Assembly: GCA_964355545.1 (NCBI GenBank)
Contig: CAYHEK010000001.1
Span: 1-64,000 of the forward strand
Direction of reading: 5' to 3'
Source: JAPLGE01 sp964355545
GTDB lineage: Bacteria; Bipolaricaulota; Bipolaricaulia; UBA7950; UBA9294
Length of the DNA stretch: 64,000 nt
The notes beneath the pieces were generated by a model, which did not search any database, was not told the origin of the DNA, and saw only the letters and a program-made list of their open reading frames with translations. A program made the position numbers and the translations under genes. Below are positions 16,740-25,272 of the stretch, piece by piece; position 1 is the stretch's first letter; each line of letters begins with the position of its first letter.

Positions 16740-17285
16740 TCACCAGGAGACCTCCTCAAGAGAGATATCCTGATTCGTGTAGATGTCGATCGCCCCTGCG
16801 ATCTCAAGCGAGCGGCGCGCAATCTCCACGATCGATACGTTCCCGACGCTCTGGAAGGCACGCGCTGCGGCCAGGGCGTACGGCCCGCCGGTCCCGATCC
16901 CGACCACCCCTTCGTCCGGCTCGAGGACATCCCCGGAGCCAGAGATCATCAGGATCCCCTCCTCGCTCACGGTCACGAGCACCGCCTCAAGGTCGCGCAG
17001 GATCTGGTCCGTGCGCCATTCCTTGGTCAGCTCCACCGCGGAACGGCGCAGCCGTCCGTCGTACTTCTTCAGCTTCCCCTCAAACTTGTCGAGGAGGGCG
17101 AGGCAGTCGGCGGTCGCTCCGGCGAAACCGGCAAGGACACGCCCTTCGTACAGGCGGTAGACCTTCTTCGTGTTGCTCTTGATGACCGTTGTGTCCAGGG
17201 TCGCCTGGCCGTCACTCGCGATGACTCCTCGACGCTCGGCATCCGATCGAATGGCGAGGATCGTCGTGCTTCTCAAGTTCAGCAT
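16740..17285 (-). CDS. hslV: HslV, peptidase subunit of the HslUV protease
   Basis: Threonine peptidase forming the proteolytic chamber. From ATG 17285 the reading is MLNLRSTTILAIR, so a six-residue leader precedes the catalytic Thr. Further motifs are ASDGQATL, GFAGATADCLAL, ELTKEWRTDQILR, GTGGPYALAAARA and IYTNQDISLEE. At 181 aa it is normal. The reading to 17345 adds 20 residues that do not belong to the family. It lies just after the DciA-like gene, overlapping only its unused upstream frame. Confidence 0.95.
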   Translation of the reverse strand: MLNLRSTTILAIRSDAERRGVIASDGQATLDTTVIKSNTKKVYRLYEGRVLAGFAGATADCLALLDKFEGKLKKYDGRLRRSAVELTKEWRTDQILRDLEAVLVTVSEEGILMISGSGDVLEPDEGVVGIGTGGPYALAAARAFQSVGNVSIVEIARRSLEIAGAIDIYTNQDISLEEVSW

Positions 17286-17299
17286 GTGATGAGGATAGT

Positions 17300-17833
17300 C
17301 TAGTCGACTCCCTGCGTGCGAGCAATCCCACCCAGGCGACAGCACGGGCAGACTTCTTCAACGCCGGTGAACGCCGCCCCGCAGGCGGGGCAGCGTTTCC
17401 CCCCACAGGAGAGGAGGGACTTCTCCCGAGCAAGGGTCGTCAAGTACAGCCGTTCGAAGGAACGGCGGAGCCGTTCCTCTTTGATCTCGCGGAAGAGGCT
17501 CTTTGCCCGTTCTCTATCTTCGGCCGAGAGGTCGATCTCTTTTCTTGTCGGTTCAGGCGAGAAGTAACCTGGGACGAAACGGATTGCACGCACGACGTTT
17601 TCTCCGAGGAGTTCATTGATTCGGCGAGTGTACTCGACCTCCAGGAAAGAAAGTTCGTGCGCGACCGATGGCGAACTCGTTTCGACCCACAAGGTGTCTT
17701 CAAAGAGGCGCAGCGCTCGACTGAGACGGGCGATTCGTTCTCCCGCGATCGCGGGCCACTCAGCGAGGACGCGCTGTACCGCGTAGGTCTCCTCGAGTCT
17801 ATACTTCCGCAAGACTTCTTCTACCCAGTTCAT
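17300..17833 (-). CDS. dciA: DciA-like (DUF721) helicase loader with zinc ribbon
   Basis: 177 aa. The N-terminal DUF721 domain (about 1-100) has AVQRVLAEWPAIAGERIARL, then LWVETSSPSVAHELSFLE and RINELLGENVV. DUF721/DciA is the ancestral loader of the replicative helicase DnaB. The linker is charged. The last 40 residues add a four-cysteine zinc ribbon (CPACGAAF, CPCC). It adjoins the candidate origin and dnaA, as expected for a replication initiation gene. The zinc ribbon is unusual and could help partner or DNA contact (inference). Confidence 0.85.
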   Translation of the reverse strand: MNWVEEVLRKYRLEETYAVQRVLAEWPAIAGERIARLSRALRLFEDTLWVETSSPSVAHELSFLEVEYTRRINELLGENVVRAIRFVPGYFSPEPTRKEIDLSAEDRERAKSLFREIKEERLRRSFERLYLTTLAREKSLLSCGGKRCPACGAAFTGVEEVCPCCRLGGIARTQGVD

Positions 17834-18123
17834 TGGTTAATGTGGGTTGAGGTAGTAGGCCCCGAGCTCCCTTGTGGAAAACTTAACTTTGCGCGAACGG
17901 GTCTTTCCTTTCCCCTGTGAATAACCCTGGGGAAAAAATGGGAGGAGAACGAGACAGCGGTGGAAAGCGGCTGGGGAGAGGGGGGAGTCCCCGAACGCAC
18001 AGGACTTTTCCACAAGAAAGGGCTCTTTTTCACCCTATTTCAGCCCCTTTTCCACAAGGTTTTCCACAGGATCGCGACGTCGCCCTCCTCTCGGGAAGGC
18101 TCTTTTAAAGGACGTTTCCTCGT
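17834..18123. other. oriC: Candidate chromosomal origin (oriC)
   Basis: This 290-bp gene-free stretch lies between dciA and dnaA and holds five DnaA-box-like 9-mers. TTTTCCACA occurs at 18006-18014, 18048-18056 and 18060-18068 on the + strand and at 17873-17881 on the - strand; TTATTCACA is at 17916-17924 on the - strand. All are close to TTATCCACA. The segment is poorer in GC than its neighbours around 17880-17940. Location and box density support an origin; no strand-opening element was proved. Confidence 0.75.
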
Positions 18124-19473
18124 TCAAGGAGCCGAGAATCGAGCGCTCAGGCTCTCCTCAATCTCCTTGATCTCCGCGTGGAAGAGCGGGGTCTCCTCAA
18201 TGAGTTCCTTAATCTTCGTGTAGGAGTGCATGATCGTCGTGTGGTCGCGGTTCCCGAACTGCTTAGCTATGGCGGGGAAGGAGGAGTTCGTCATCTCGCG
18301 CGCAACGTAGATCGCGATGTGCCGCGCCTGTGAGACCTCCTTTTTTCGAGTGGAGCCTTCTAGGTCGTGCCGTTTCAGGTGATAGCGTAAGGCAACTTCC
18401 TCTTTGATGTGGGCGATGGTCAAGCGCTCTCGCTTCCCCTCCTCGGGGAGCATCGCCTCCACGCTCCGCGGGGTGAGCTCTTCGCCCGCAAGCTCGGCGT
18501 AGGCAATCGCCTTCACGAGCGCCCCTTCTAGGGCGCGGATGTTTGAGGAGATACGGCTTGCGATCAGCTCGAGGATTGCGTCCTCAACCTGCAGGCCGCG
18601 ATTTGACGCCTTCTCGCGCAGGATCGCGATGCGTGTCTCAAGGTCGGGCGCCTGGATGTCGGCGACTAGTCCCCAGCGGAAGCGAGAGACCAGGCGCTCC
18701 TGGAGGCCGGAGAGTTTCTCTGGTGAGCGGTCGCTCGACAGGACGATCTGTTTCTCGCTTCCGTAGAGCTCGTTGAACGTGTGGAACAGCTCCTCTTGGG
18801 TCGCCTCCTTCCCTTCGAGGAAGTGGACGTCGTCGATCAAGAGGAGGTCGATCCGGCGGTACTTCTCTCGGAAGGAGCCCGTGGTGTTGTTGCGGATCGA
18901 GTTGATTAGTTCGATGGCGAAGCGCTCCGAGGTGGTGTAGACGACGGTCCGGCGCAGGCCGGAGGCGACGACGTGGTTCCCGATCGCCTGGAGGAGGTGA
19001 GTCTTCCCGAGGCCCACGTTTCCGTAGATAAATAGGGGGTTGTACGCCTTTCCAGGCGCCTCGGCGACGGCTATCGACGCGGCGTAGGCGAGGTGGTTGC
19101 TCTTGCCGCGCACGAAGCGCGCGAAGGTGTAATCCGGGTTCAGGGGGAGCGTCTCCCGGAGCCGGCCGTGCGTCGCCTCCTCAGGACTGAGCTGCGGGGA
19201 ATGTAGGACCTCCGCACCGGTGGAGTTGACCTCGATCTCGACGTGGATCTCCCGGCCGCAGGCGGCGGAGGTGAGCTTCTCGAGCAGCGTGCGGTAGCGG
19301 CGTTCGATCCCGCCTTTGGTGAACGCATCCGGGGTCGCGATCAGAAGTGAGGTCTCGGTCAGTCGCAGGGGTCGGACCTTGGAGAACCAGGTCTCGAAGC
19401 TGGTGCGCGAGATCTCCTTCTCGAGGTTAGACTGGACCGTCTTCCAGGTGGTAACGGCGAGGTCGTCGCTCAT
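18124..19473 (-). CDS. dnaA: Chromosomal replication initiator DnaA
   Basis: 449 aa. Domain I spans about 1-90, then a short linker. The AAA+ domain has FARFVRGKSNHLAYAA, Walker A GNVGLGKTHLL, Walker B LLLIDDVHFLEG and SGLQERLVSRFRWGL. Domain IV carries the DnaA-box signature GNRDHTTIMHSYTKI. ATG 19473 follows GAGGGGAAACCG. Its stop borders the candidate origin, so the boxes lie downstream of dnaA rather than in its promoter. dnaN is not adjacent. Confidence 0.97.
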   Translation of the reverse strand: MSDDLAVTTWKTVQSNLEKEISRTSFETWFSKVRPLRLTETSLLIATPDAFTKGGIERRYRTLLEKLTSAACGREIHVEIEVNSTGAEVLHSPQLSPEEATHGRLRETLPLNPDYTFARFVRGKSNHLAYAASIAVAEAPGKAYNPLFIYGNVGLGKTHLLQAIGNHVVASGLRRTVVYTTSERFAIELINSIRNNTTGSFREKYRRIDLLLIDDVHFLEGKEATQEELFHTFNELYGSEKQIVLSSDRSPEKLSGLQERLVSRFRWGLVADIQAPDLETRIAILREKASNRGLQVEDAILELIASRISSNIRALEGALVKAIAYAELAGEELTPRSVEAMLPEEGKRERLTIAHIKEEVALRYHLKRHDLEGSTRKKEVSQARHIAIYVAREMTNSSFPAIAKQFGNRDHTTIMHSYTKIKELIEETPLFHAEIKEIEESLSARFSAP

Positions 19474-19497
19474 CGGTTTCCCCTCATCTTAAGGCTC

Positions 19498-19527
19498 AGG
19501 ATAGCGGGTCGAGAGTCAAGGCGTCAA
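19498..19527 (-). promoter_or_regulatory. Candidate dnaA promoter
   Basis: On the - strand: TTGACG (19527-19522), 18-base spacer, TATCCT (19503-19498), about 25 bases before the dnaA ATG. Confidence 0.45.
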
Positions 19528-19536
19528 GGAAAGGGC

Positions 19537-19612
19537 TGGTGCCGAGGCCCAGAGTCGAACTGGGGACACCGGTCTTTTCAGGGCCGTGCTCTACCAGCTG
19601 AGCTACCTCGGC
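19537..19612 (-). tRNA. tRNA-Phe (GAA)
   Basis: Cloverleaf read on the - strand with acceptor GCCGAGG/CCTCGGC, D-arm AGCTCAGCTGGTAGAGC, anticodon loop CTGAAAA and T-loop GTTCGAC. The 3' CCA is encoded. The anticodon stem has one C-A mismatch. Confidence 0.95.
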
Positions 19613-19622
19613 GCAAGAGCTG

Positions 19623-19698
19623 CGGGGACGACGGGATTTGAACCCGCGATCTCTGGAGTGACAATCCAGTGTCTTAGACCAGACTAGACCACGTCCCC
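19623..19698 (-). tRNA. tRNA-Asp (GTC)
   Basis: Acceptor GGGGACG/CGTCCCC with G as discriminator. Anticodon stem CTGGA/TCCAG closes the loop TTGTCAC, and the T-loop is GTTCAAAT. No full CCA is encoded. Confidence 0.93.
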
Positions 19699-19715
19699 GA
19701 GACCATGGGCTCCAC

Positions 19716-19790
19716 TTGGGCGAGACAGGACTCGAACCTGCGACCTTCCGGATGTAAGCCGGATGCTCTCCCAGCTGAGCTACTCGCCCA
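19716..19790 (-). tRNA. tRNA-Val (TAC)
   Basis: Acceptor TGGGCGA/TCGCCCA, D-arm AGCTCAGCTGGGAGAGC, anticodon stem CCGGC/TCCGG region with TAC, and T-arm GCAGGTTCGAGTCCTGT. No encoded CCA. Confidence 0.93.
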
Positions 19791-19824
19791 TTATAGTTGT
19801 CCCTTGGGCCCTGCGCAACGCTTC

Positions 19825-19897
19825 CGTCCCCAAGGGGATTTGAACCCCTGTCGCCGGGATGAAAGCCCGGTATCCTGGGCCACTAGATGATGGGGAC
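19825..19897 (-). tRNA. tRNA-Glu (TTC)
   Basis: Acceptor GTCCCCA/TGGGGAC with G as discriminator. Anticodon arm CCGGGCTTTCATCCCGG shows TTC; T-arm is AGGGGTTCAAATCCCCT. Confidence 0.94.
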
Positions 19898-19945
19898 AAA
19901 CTGCGATCGGATTATAGGAACCTAGACTTGTGATTTCAATTGCGA

Positions 19946-20017
19946 TGGGTCGTGCTGGATTCGAACCAGCGGCCCCCTGATTAAAAGTCAGGTGCTCTTC
20001 CTCTGAGCTAACGACCC
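19946..20017 (-). tRNA. tRNA-Lys (TTT)
   Basis: Acceptor GGGTCGT/ACGACCC, anticodon arm CTGACTTTTAATCAG with TTT, and T-arm GCTGGTTCGAATCCAGC. Shares its acceptor stem with the tRNA-Lys (CTT) next to it. Confidence 0.94.
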
Positions 20018-20035
20018 AGATATGTCCACAAACAG

Positions 20036-20109
20036 TGGGTCGTGCAGGACTCGAACCTGCAGCCGACGGATTAAGAGTCCGTTGCTCTGCCAAATTGAGC
20101 TAACGACCC
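20036..20109 (-). tRNA. tRNA-Lys (CTT)
   Basis: Acceptor GGGTCGT/ACGACCC, anticodon arm CGGACTCTTAATCCG with CTT, and T-arm GCAGGTTCGAGTCCTGC. First gene of the six-tRNA run in the direction of transcription. Confidence 0.94.
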
Positions 20110-20189
20110 GCGGTTTGCCTCATCTTACGGAATGCTTCTTTTTTCGTCAAGGGTTGTTGAGAACGCGCACAATCCGCTACGATGGAGGT

Positions 20190-21500
20190 ATGGACCCTCT
20201 TCGGTTCGGGGAAGGGCGCGAGGCGCCTCTCGCGGAGAGGATGAGGCCGACCGACCTTGACGAGATCGCTGGCCAGGAAGAGATCCTCGGGAAGGGACGG
20301 CCGTTGCGGACCCTGATCGAGCGGGGAGACTACCGGTCGTTCCTCTTCTGGGGACCTCCCGGGACCGGGAAGACGACGGTCGGGCGAATCCTCGCTCGGC
20401 GCGCGCACGCCCGCTTCGTGCACCTCTCCGCGGCCCTGACTGGGGTAAAGGAGGTCCGCGCGACGCTCGAACGCTCGCGCGAGTGCCACCTCTCGGAGGG
20501 ACGGCGCGACATCCTCTTCCTCGACGAGGTCCACCGCTTCACCCGCGCCCAGCAGGATGTCCTCCTCCCGTACCTTGAAGAAGGGAGCGTCATCTTCATT
20601 GGAGCGACCACGGAGAACCCCTCCTTCGCCCTCTCCGCGGCGCTCCTGTCGCGCTGCCAGCTCTTCTGTTTTTCTCCTCTCTTAGAGGAGGAGATGTGCG
20701 CGGTCCTGCGTCGAGCCGTGGAGGACCCCCGGGGTCTCGGCGGCCGCTACGAGTTGACGGACAAAGCGGAGGAGGTGCTCGTCCATCTCTCGGACGGGGA
20801 CGCCCGGCGCGCCCTCACAACCCTCGAGCTTGCAAGTTCCATCGCTTCAGGGAAGAGGATCGATGCCGAGCTTGTCGAGCAGGCCTTGCAGCGCAAGGGC
20901 CTGCGCTACGATCGCGCAGGCGAGGAGCACTACAACCTCATCTCAGCCCTACACAAATCCGTTCGCAATTCGGACCCCGATGCGGCCCTGTACTGGCTCG
21001 TGCGGATGATCGAGGCGGGAGAGGACCCGCGCTACTTGGCGCGGAGGCTCGTCCGGATGGCCTGCGAGGACATCGGCCTCGCGGATCCCCAGGGGCTCTA
21101 CGTGGCCCTCGCCGCGCGGGAGGCGGTGGAGGCGGTCGGCCTCCCTGAGTGCGACCTCGCTCTCGCTCAGGCCGCGGTCTATCTTGCCTGCGCGCCCAAG
21201 AGCAACGCCCTCTACGTCGGCGTGGGGGAGGCGAGGAAGGATGTCTTGGAGAGACCGGACGAACCGGTCCCTCTGCACCTGCGGAATGCCCCCACGGCCT
21301 TGATGAAGGGGCTCGGGTACGGAAGGGGCTACCAGTACGCCCACGACCTCGAGGAAGGAGTAGCGCACATGGACTGCCTTCCCCCTTCCTTAGAGGAGAG
21401 GCGGTACTACCGACCGAAAGGGCTTGGGCTGGAGAAAACCCTCGCCGAGCGGCTGGAGCGGATCCGAAAAGCAAGAGAAGACGAGGGCACGACGGCCTAG
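20190..21500 (+). CDS. rarA: Replication-associated recombination protein RarA (MgsA)
   Basis: 436-aa AAA+ ATPase acting at stalled forks. It shows RPTDLDEIAGQEEILG, Walker A GPPGTGKTTVGR, Walker B ILFLDEVHRFTRAQQD, GATTENPSFALSAALLSRC, the Arg finger region and the C-terminal tetramerisation part (SALHKSVRNSDPDAALYWL). The start is ATG 20190 with GATGGAGGT directly before it. The frame remains open back into the tRNA genes but carries no conserved sequence there. Confidence 0.96.
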   Translation: MDPLRFGEGREAPLAERMRPTDLDEIAGQEEILGKGRPLRTLIERGDYRSFLFWGPPGTGKTTVGRILARRAHARFVHLSAALTGVKEVRATLERSRECHLSEGRRDILFLDEVHRFTRAQQDVLLPYLEEGSVIFIGATTENPSFALSAALLSRCQLFCFSPLLEEEMCAVLRRAVEDPRGLGGRYELTDKAEEVLVHLSDGDARRALTTLELASSIASGKRIDAELVEQALQRKGLRYDRAGEEHYNLISALHKSVRNSDPDAALYWLVRMIEAGEDPRYLARRLVRMACEDIGLADPQGLYVALAAREAVEAVGLPECDLALAQAAVYLACAPKSNALYVGVGEARKDVLERPDEPVPLHLRNAPTALMKGLGYGRGYQYAHDLEEGVAHMDCLPPSLEERRYYRPKGLGLEKTLAERLERIRKAREDEGTTA

Positions 21501-21560
21501 GAATGATCGCCGCCTAGACCTGACCAGAAGAGGCGGTCTCCTTCGTGGGCGCCCGTGGCC

Positions 21561-21740
21561 CTACTTCTTCTCTTCCTTCTTCTTCTCCTCGCGATCGAGG
21601 AACTGCAAGATGGCTTCTACGACGAGGTAGTTGATCGACCGTTCCTTGGTCTCGGAGAGCTTGGAGAGACGCTCCACCGGGCGCTTGGTCATCTTGCTCT
21701 TGGGAACGTAGATCGATAAGGTATTCACCCTGTTGACCAT
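21561..21740 (-). CDS. Ribbon-helix-helix (CopG/Arc-like) protein
   Basis: 59 aa with a short beta strand VNTLSIYVP, a basic helix around KRPVERLSKL and a second helix RSINYLVVEAILQFL, then a Lys/Glu-rich tail. This is the outline of a ribbon-helix-helix DNA-binding protein. No toxin gene is beside it. The start is ATG 21740, eight bases after AAGGGGG; the GTG at 21749 is too close to that site. Could be a small autoregulator or an antitoxin-like orphan. Confidence 0.65.
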   Translation of the reverse strand: MVNRVNTLSIYVPKSKMTKRPVERLSKLSETKERSINYLVVEAILQFLDREEKKKEEKK

Positions 21741-21830
21741 AGTCTGCACCCCCTTTCACGTGTATCAACCATACTACAACAGACACCCCATGACAAGGGG
21801 GGCCTTCCCGGAGGCAGCCGTCTCGATAGA

Positions 21831-22154
21831 ATGAACAGGATGGAACGGCGAGTGCATGTGGCCGTGTCGGGGCGAGTTCAGGGAGTCTACTTCCGCGCGA
21901 ACACGCGGGAGCGCGCCCAGGCACTCGGGCTCTCCGGTTGGGTGCGCAACCTCCCCGATGGTCGGGTCGAGATCGTCGCTCGGGGAGAAGAAGAGAGGCT
22001 CTCCCAGTTCCTTTCCTGGGTGCGGGTCGGCCCGCCGGCCGCCCGGGTGGAGCAGGTGGAGGTGGAATGGTCAGAGCCGCGCGGGGAGAGGGACTTCGCC
22101 GTCCGGCGGGACGAGGGAGACCTCACCCTTTCTTCTGATAGACGTAGCGCTTGA
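21831..22154 (+). CDS. acyP: Acylphosphatase
   Basis: Hydrolyses acyl phosphates. The signature VSGRVQGVYFRANTRE (catalytic Arg) and GWVRNLPDGRVEIVARG (catalytic Asn) are intact in a 107-aa chain. Either ATG 21831 or ATG 21840 could start it; the usual length near 92-95 aa fits both. Its 3' end overlaps the convergent acyl-CoA ligase gene by 32 bp. It is divergent from the ribbon-helix-helix gene. Confidence 0.9.
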   Translation: MNRMERRVHVAVSGRVQGVYFRANTRERAQALGLSGWVRNLPDGRVEIVARGEEERLSQFLSWVRVGPPAARVEQVEVEWSEPRGERDFAVRRDEGDLTLSSDRRSA

Positions 22155-23766
22155 TGTCGAGCTTCACGCTCTTCTCGAACGGCTGCTCGACCAAGGAGAC
22201 GCAGTCTTTGTTCTTGATTCGCTTGAACAGGGCAAGGTTCTCGCTCCGCTCCTTGATCTCCTCCCAGAGGGCGTCGAGAGCCCTCTCGAGATCAGAGATG
22301 CCGCGCTTCTTGAGGACTGTCCAGTTTGGGTAAATCATGGCGCACACGGCTGGGGCCCCCTGGCGCTCTCCTTCGTAGACCATGATCTCCTCGATCGCGG
22401 GGATGTTCAGAAGCTCCCATTCGATCTCCTCCGGATAGACGTTCTTTCCCGTGTCGAGGACGATCACGTTCTTCGCGCGGCCGGAGAGGACGAGCCGGCC
22501 ATCGACGTCCAGGCGGCCGAGGTCGCCGGTGTGGAACCACCCGTCCGCGTCGATGACGGCCGAGGTCGCCGTCGGATTCTTGTAGTAGCCGGCCATCACG
22601 TTTGGCCCGCGGGCGAGGACCTCGCCGATTCCGTTCTCATCTGGGCGATCGATTCGCAGTTTTACTCCGTCGATGGGAGTCATCCCCGGCCGGGCGGCGA
22701 AGGCCTCGCACAGGGTGAGGAGGGGAGCGGTCTCCGTGAGGCCGTATCCTTCCATGATTCCCATTCCCATGCGACGAAATCCCGCCGCCACCTCGGGGCT
22801 TAAGGGGGCCCCGCCCGAGGTGAAGAAGCGGAAATCCTTTCCAAGGAGCTTTCGCTTCACGAGCTTCCCCATCAGGGTTGGAGAGAGCCGGTCGAGCGTC
22901 CGCTTGAAGAGTCCTTTCTCGATCGACTCGCGGATCTTTCCATACAGGACGTGATAGAGTTTAGGGACTCCCAGGAGGATCGTGGGCCTTGCCTTCAACA
23001 TCACCTCCTGGAGGTTCCGGTCGACCGGAGCGTACGTTGTGGCTCCTCCGGCGAGGAGCGGGCTGATGAGGGTCATTGTCAGTCCGTATATGTGGTGCCA
23101 GGGGACGATGGAGAGGAAGCGGTCCTTAGGGGAGAGGGCGACCGCCCGGACCGCAGTGAGGGCGTTGGAGGAGATGTTCGTGTGGGTGAGCATGGCGCCC
23201 TTTGCGTTCGCCGTCGTCCCGGAGGTATACATGAGGACCGCGAGGTCGTTCGGGGAGACCGCGACCAGCGGGAGGAGTTGGCGATCCACAAGGAGCGCGT
23301 CGAGGAAGTGAACGTCCTCCTTTTCTAGCCGATCCATGGAGACGAGAGAAAGATGAGGAAGAGAACGCTCTTTCACCTCCAAGAGGTCGGGAATCTTCCC
23401 GCCGGAGGCGACGGCTCCGAAGACCTCGGCCTCGGTGAGGATCCTCTCGATCTCGCCCGGCTGCAGCTCCGGGTCGAGAGGGACCACGACCGCCCCACAG
23501 CGAAGGATGCCGAAGAAGGCGGTCGCCCACGCGGCGCGCGGCTTGGAGATGAGGGCAACCTTGTCGCCCCTCTTCACGCCGAGTTCGACGAGGGCCGCGG
23601 CGAAGCGACCGGCCATCTCCTCGAGCCTCCCGAAGGAGATCTCATTTAGAATGAGGCGAACTCCGCGACCGCGCTTGCGCTCCTTCGGGATCGGCATGCA
23701 CAGAGCCACCCGGTCCCGATGGGCAGCCACCGCCTCGTTGAATAGATCGTTGATCGTCGGATACAT
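22123..23766 (-). CDS. AMP-forming acyl-CoA synthetase / AMP-binding enzyme
   Basis: 547-aa adenylate-forming enzyme. The phosphate loop is VLMYTSGTTANAKGAML. Later motifs are GYGLTETAPLL, WFHTGDLGRLDVDGRL and the hinge/C-terminal domain SGRAKNVIVLDTGKNVYPEEIE. The pattern is of long-chain fatty acid-CoA ligases (FadD-like), though the acid cannot be fixed. It has no membrane segment. ATG 23766 follows AAGGAGGGAAGC. The genes on the same strand upstream are xseB and xseA, with no obvious functional link. Confidence 0.9.
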   Translation of the reverse strand: MYPTINDLFNEAVAAHRDRVALCMPIPKERKRGRGVRLILNEISFGRLEEMAGRFAAALVELGVKRGDKVALISKPRAAWATAFFGILRCGAVVVPLDPELQPGEIERILTEAEVFGAVASGGKIPDLLEVKERSLPHLSLVSMDRLEKEDVHFLDALLVDRQLLPLVAVSPNDLAVLMYTSGTTANAKGAMLTHTNISSNALTAVRAVALSPKDRFLSIVPWHHIYGLTMTLISPLLAGGATTYAPVDRNLQEVMLKARPTILLGVPKLYHVLYGKIRESIEKGLFKRTLDRLSPTLMGKLVKRKLLGKDFRFFTSGGAPLSPEVAAGFRRMGMGIMEGYGLTETAPLLTLCEAFAARPGMTPIDGVKLRIDRPDENGIGEVLARGPNVMAGYYKNPTATSAVIDADGWFHTGDLGRLDVDGRLVLSGRAKNVIVLDTGKNVYPEEIEWELLNIPAIEEIMVYEGERQGAPAVCAMIYPNWTVLKKRGISDLERALDALWEEIKERSENLALFKRIKNKDCVSLVEQPFEKSVKLDIKRYVYQKKG

Positions 23767-23786
23767 GCTTCCCTCCTTCGATGTGC

Positions 23787-24002
23787 CTACGGGAGGTCGA
23801 AATCCTCGAGGGTGAAGACCCCCCGGGCCTCCTCGATGACCTTTTGGATCTTGAGCTTCGCCTGGTCGAGATCGGCCTTGATCTTCGCAGCGAGGGAGAT
23901 CCCCTCCTCGAACAGGGCGAGGGCTTCCTCCAAGGGAAGGGCTTCCTCCTCCAAGCGCCGCGTGATCCCTTCTAGCCTTGTCAAGGCCTCATCGATCTTC
24001 AA
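23787..24002 (-). CDS. xseB: Exodeoxyribonuclease VII small subunit
   Basis: 71 aa, two helices with the family core ALTRLEGITRRLEEEALPLEEAL and FEEGISLAAKI. Starts with TTG 24002, which overlaps the xseA stop as TTGA (4 bp), with GAGGAGGT upstream, so it is translationally coupled. Works with XseA to degrade single-stranded DNA. Confidence 0.94.
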   Translation of the reverse strand: MKIDEALTRLEGITRRLEEEALPLEEALALFEEGISLAAKIKADLDQAKLKIQKVIEEARGVFTLEDFDLP

Positions 24003-25219
24003 TTCTGCGCTACCTCCTCGACCTGCGAGAGGATCTTCCCTTTCAGTAAGAGGGTTTCGATCCTCTCTCCCGCAAAAACAAGGGAGGGATCGCGCAACGG
24101 GGTGGGGTTCCCGAGGGAGAAGGTAAGGGAGTACCCCCGCCGGAGGGGAAAGTACGGGTCGACCAGTCGCAGGAGACCCTCAAGCCGCGCCGCCTCTTGT
24201 TCCCGCTTCCTCCAGGTGCCGGCGGCCGCGCGGAGGAGTTCTCCCAAGCGCAGGTCGAGCCCTTGGCTAGCGGTCTCCGCCGCTTTGCTCGGGATACGGA
24301 AGATGTACGCTTTCAGGGCGGTCTCGAGGGTTCTCTTCCGGCGTTCGAGAGCCGCGCGCGCGGCGCGAAGGGCGCGAGAGAGAAGACGAGAGAGAGAGGC
24401 GAGGACCTCGCTTCGGTCTGGGACCGCGAGTTCGGCGGCTGCCGACGGGGTGGGGGCGCGCAGGTCGGCGACGAAGTCGGCGATCGTGAAGTCGATCTCG
24501 TGTCCGACAGCCGAGACGACGGGGACCGGCGAAGCGGCGATCGCTCGGGCGACCCGCTCGTCGTTGAAGGGTGAGAGGTCCTCGAACGATCCGCCGCCGC
24601 GGCCGACGATCAAGAGCTCAAGTGGCTCCCGCGTCCGGCTGAAGGCGTCCGCGCGGGCGATCGCGGCGACGAGCTCCTCCGGGGCGGACTCGCCCTGCAC
24701 GGAGCTTGGGAAGAGGTAAACTTCGACAAGAGGCCAGCGCCGTTTGAGAACGGAGAGGATGTCACGGATCGCCGCGCCGCTCGGCGAGGTGACGAGGCCG
24801 ATCCGCGTGGGAAAGGGTGGGAGCGCTCTCTTTCGTTTTGCGTCGAAGAGACCTTCCTTGGCGAGTCTCCTTTTCAACTCTTCGAACGCGATCTGAGCCG
24901 CGCCCAGTCCGGCCGGCTGGAGGAGAGAGACAACGAACTGGTAGCGCCCACGCGGCTCGTAGATCGTCAGCCGGCCGTAGGCGAGAACGGAGATCCCGTC
25001 TTCGATGGCCATGGTGGGGAGGAGGTCCACGCGTCCCTTGAACCGGACCGCCGCGAGTTCCGACCCCTCGTCTTTCAACGTGAAGTAGAGGTGTCCGGAG
25101 GGAGCGCGGACGAGGTTCGAGACCTCCCCCCTCACCCAGACCGGTCCTAGGCCCTCTTCGAGGAGCCCACGAGCCACCCGATTCAGTTCGGAAACGCTGT
25201 ACACTCGTTCCTCAAGCAT
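23999..25219 (-). CDS. xseA: Exodeoxyribonuclease VII large subunit
   Basis: 406 aa. The N-terminal OB fold has VSELNRVARGLLEEGLGPVWVRGEVSN, then SGHLYFTLKDEGSELAAVRFKG. The catalytic domain includes FPTRIGLVTSPSGAAIRDIL, LLIVGRGGGSFEDLSPFNDE and PVVSAVGHEIDFTIADFVADLRAPTPSAAAE. A long helical C-terminal part follows. ATG 25219 has no clear Shine-Dalgarno. Divergent from rnpA. Confidence 0.96.
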   Translation of the reverse strand: MLEERVYSVSELNRVARGLLEEGLGPVWVRGEVSNLVRAPSGHLYFTLKDEGSELAAVRFKGRVDLLPTMAIEDGISVLAYGRLTIYEPRGRYQFVVSLLQPAGLGAAQIAFEELKRRLAKEGLFDAKRKRALPPFPTRIGLVTSPSGAAIRDILSVLKRRWPLVEVYLFPSSVQGESAPEELVAAIARADAFSRTREPLELLIVGRGGGSFEDLSPFNDERVARAIAASPVPVVSAVGHEIDFTIADFVADLRAPTPSAAAELAVPDRSEVLASLSRLLSRALRAARAALERRKRTLETALKAYIFRIPSKAAETASQGLDLRLGELLRAAAGTWRKREQEAARLEGLLRLVDPYFPLRRGYSLTFSLGNPTPLRDPSLVFAGERIETLLLKGKILSQVEEVAQN

Positions 25220-25272
25220 CTAGAACGAAGTGTATCTTGCCAGAGAGGAAAAGGGAAGAAGGAGGAGAAGTC

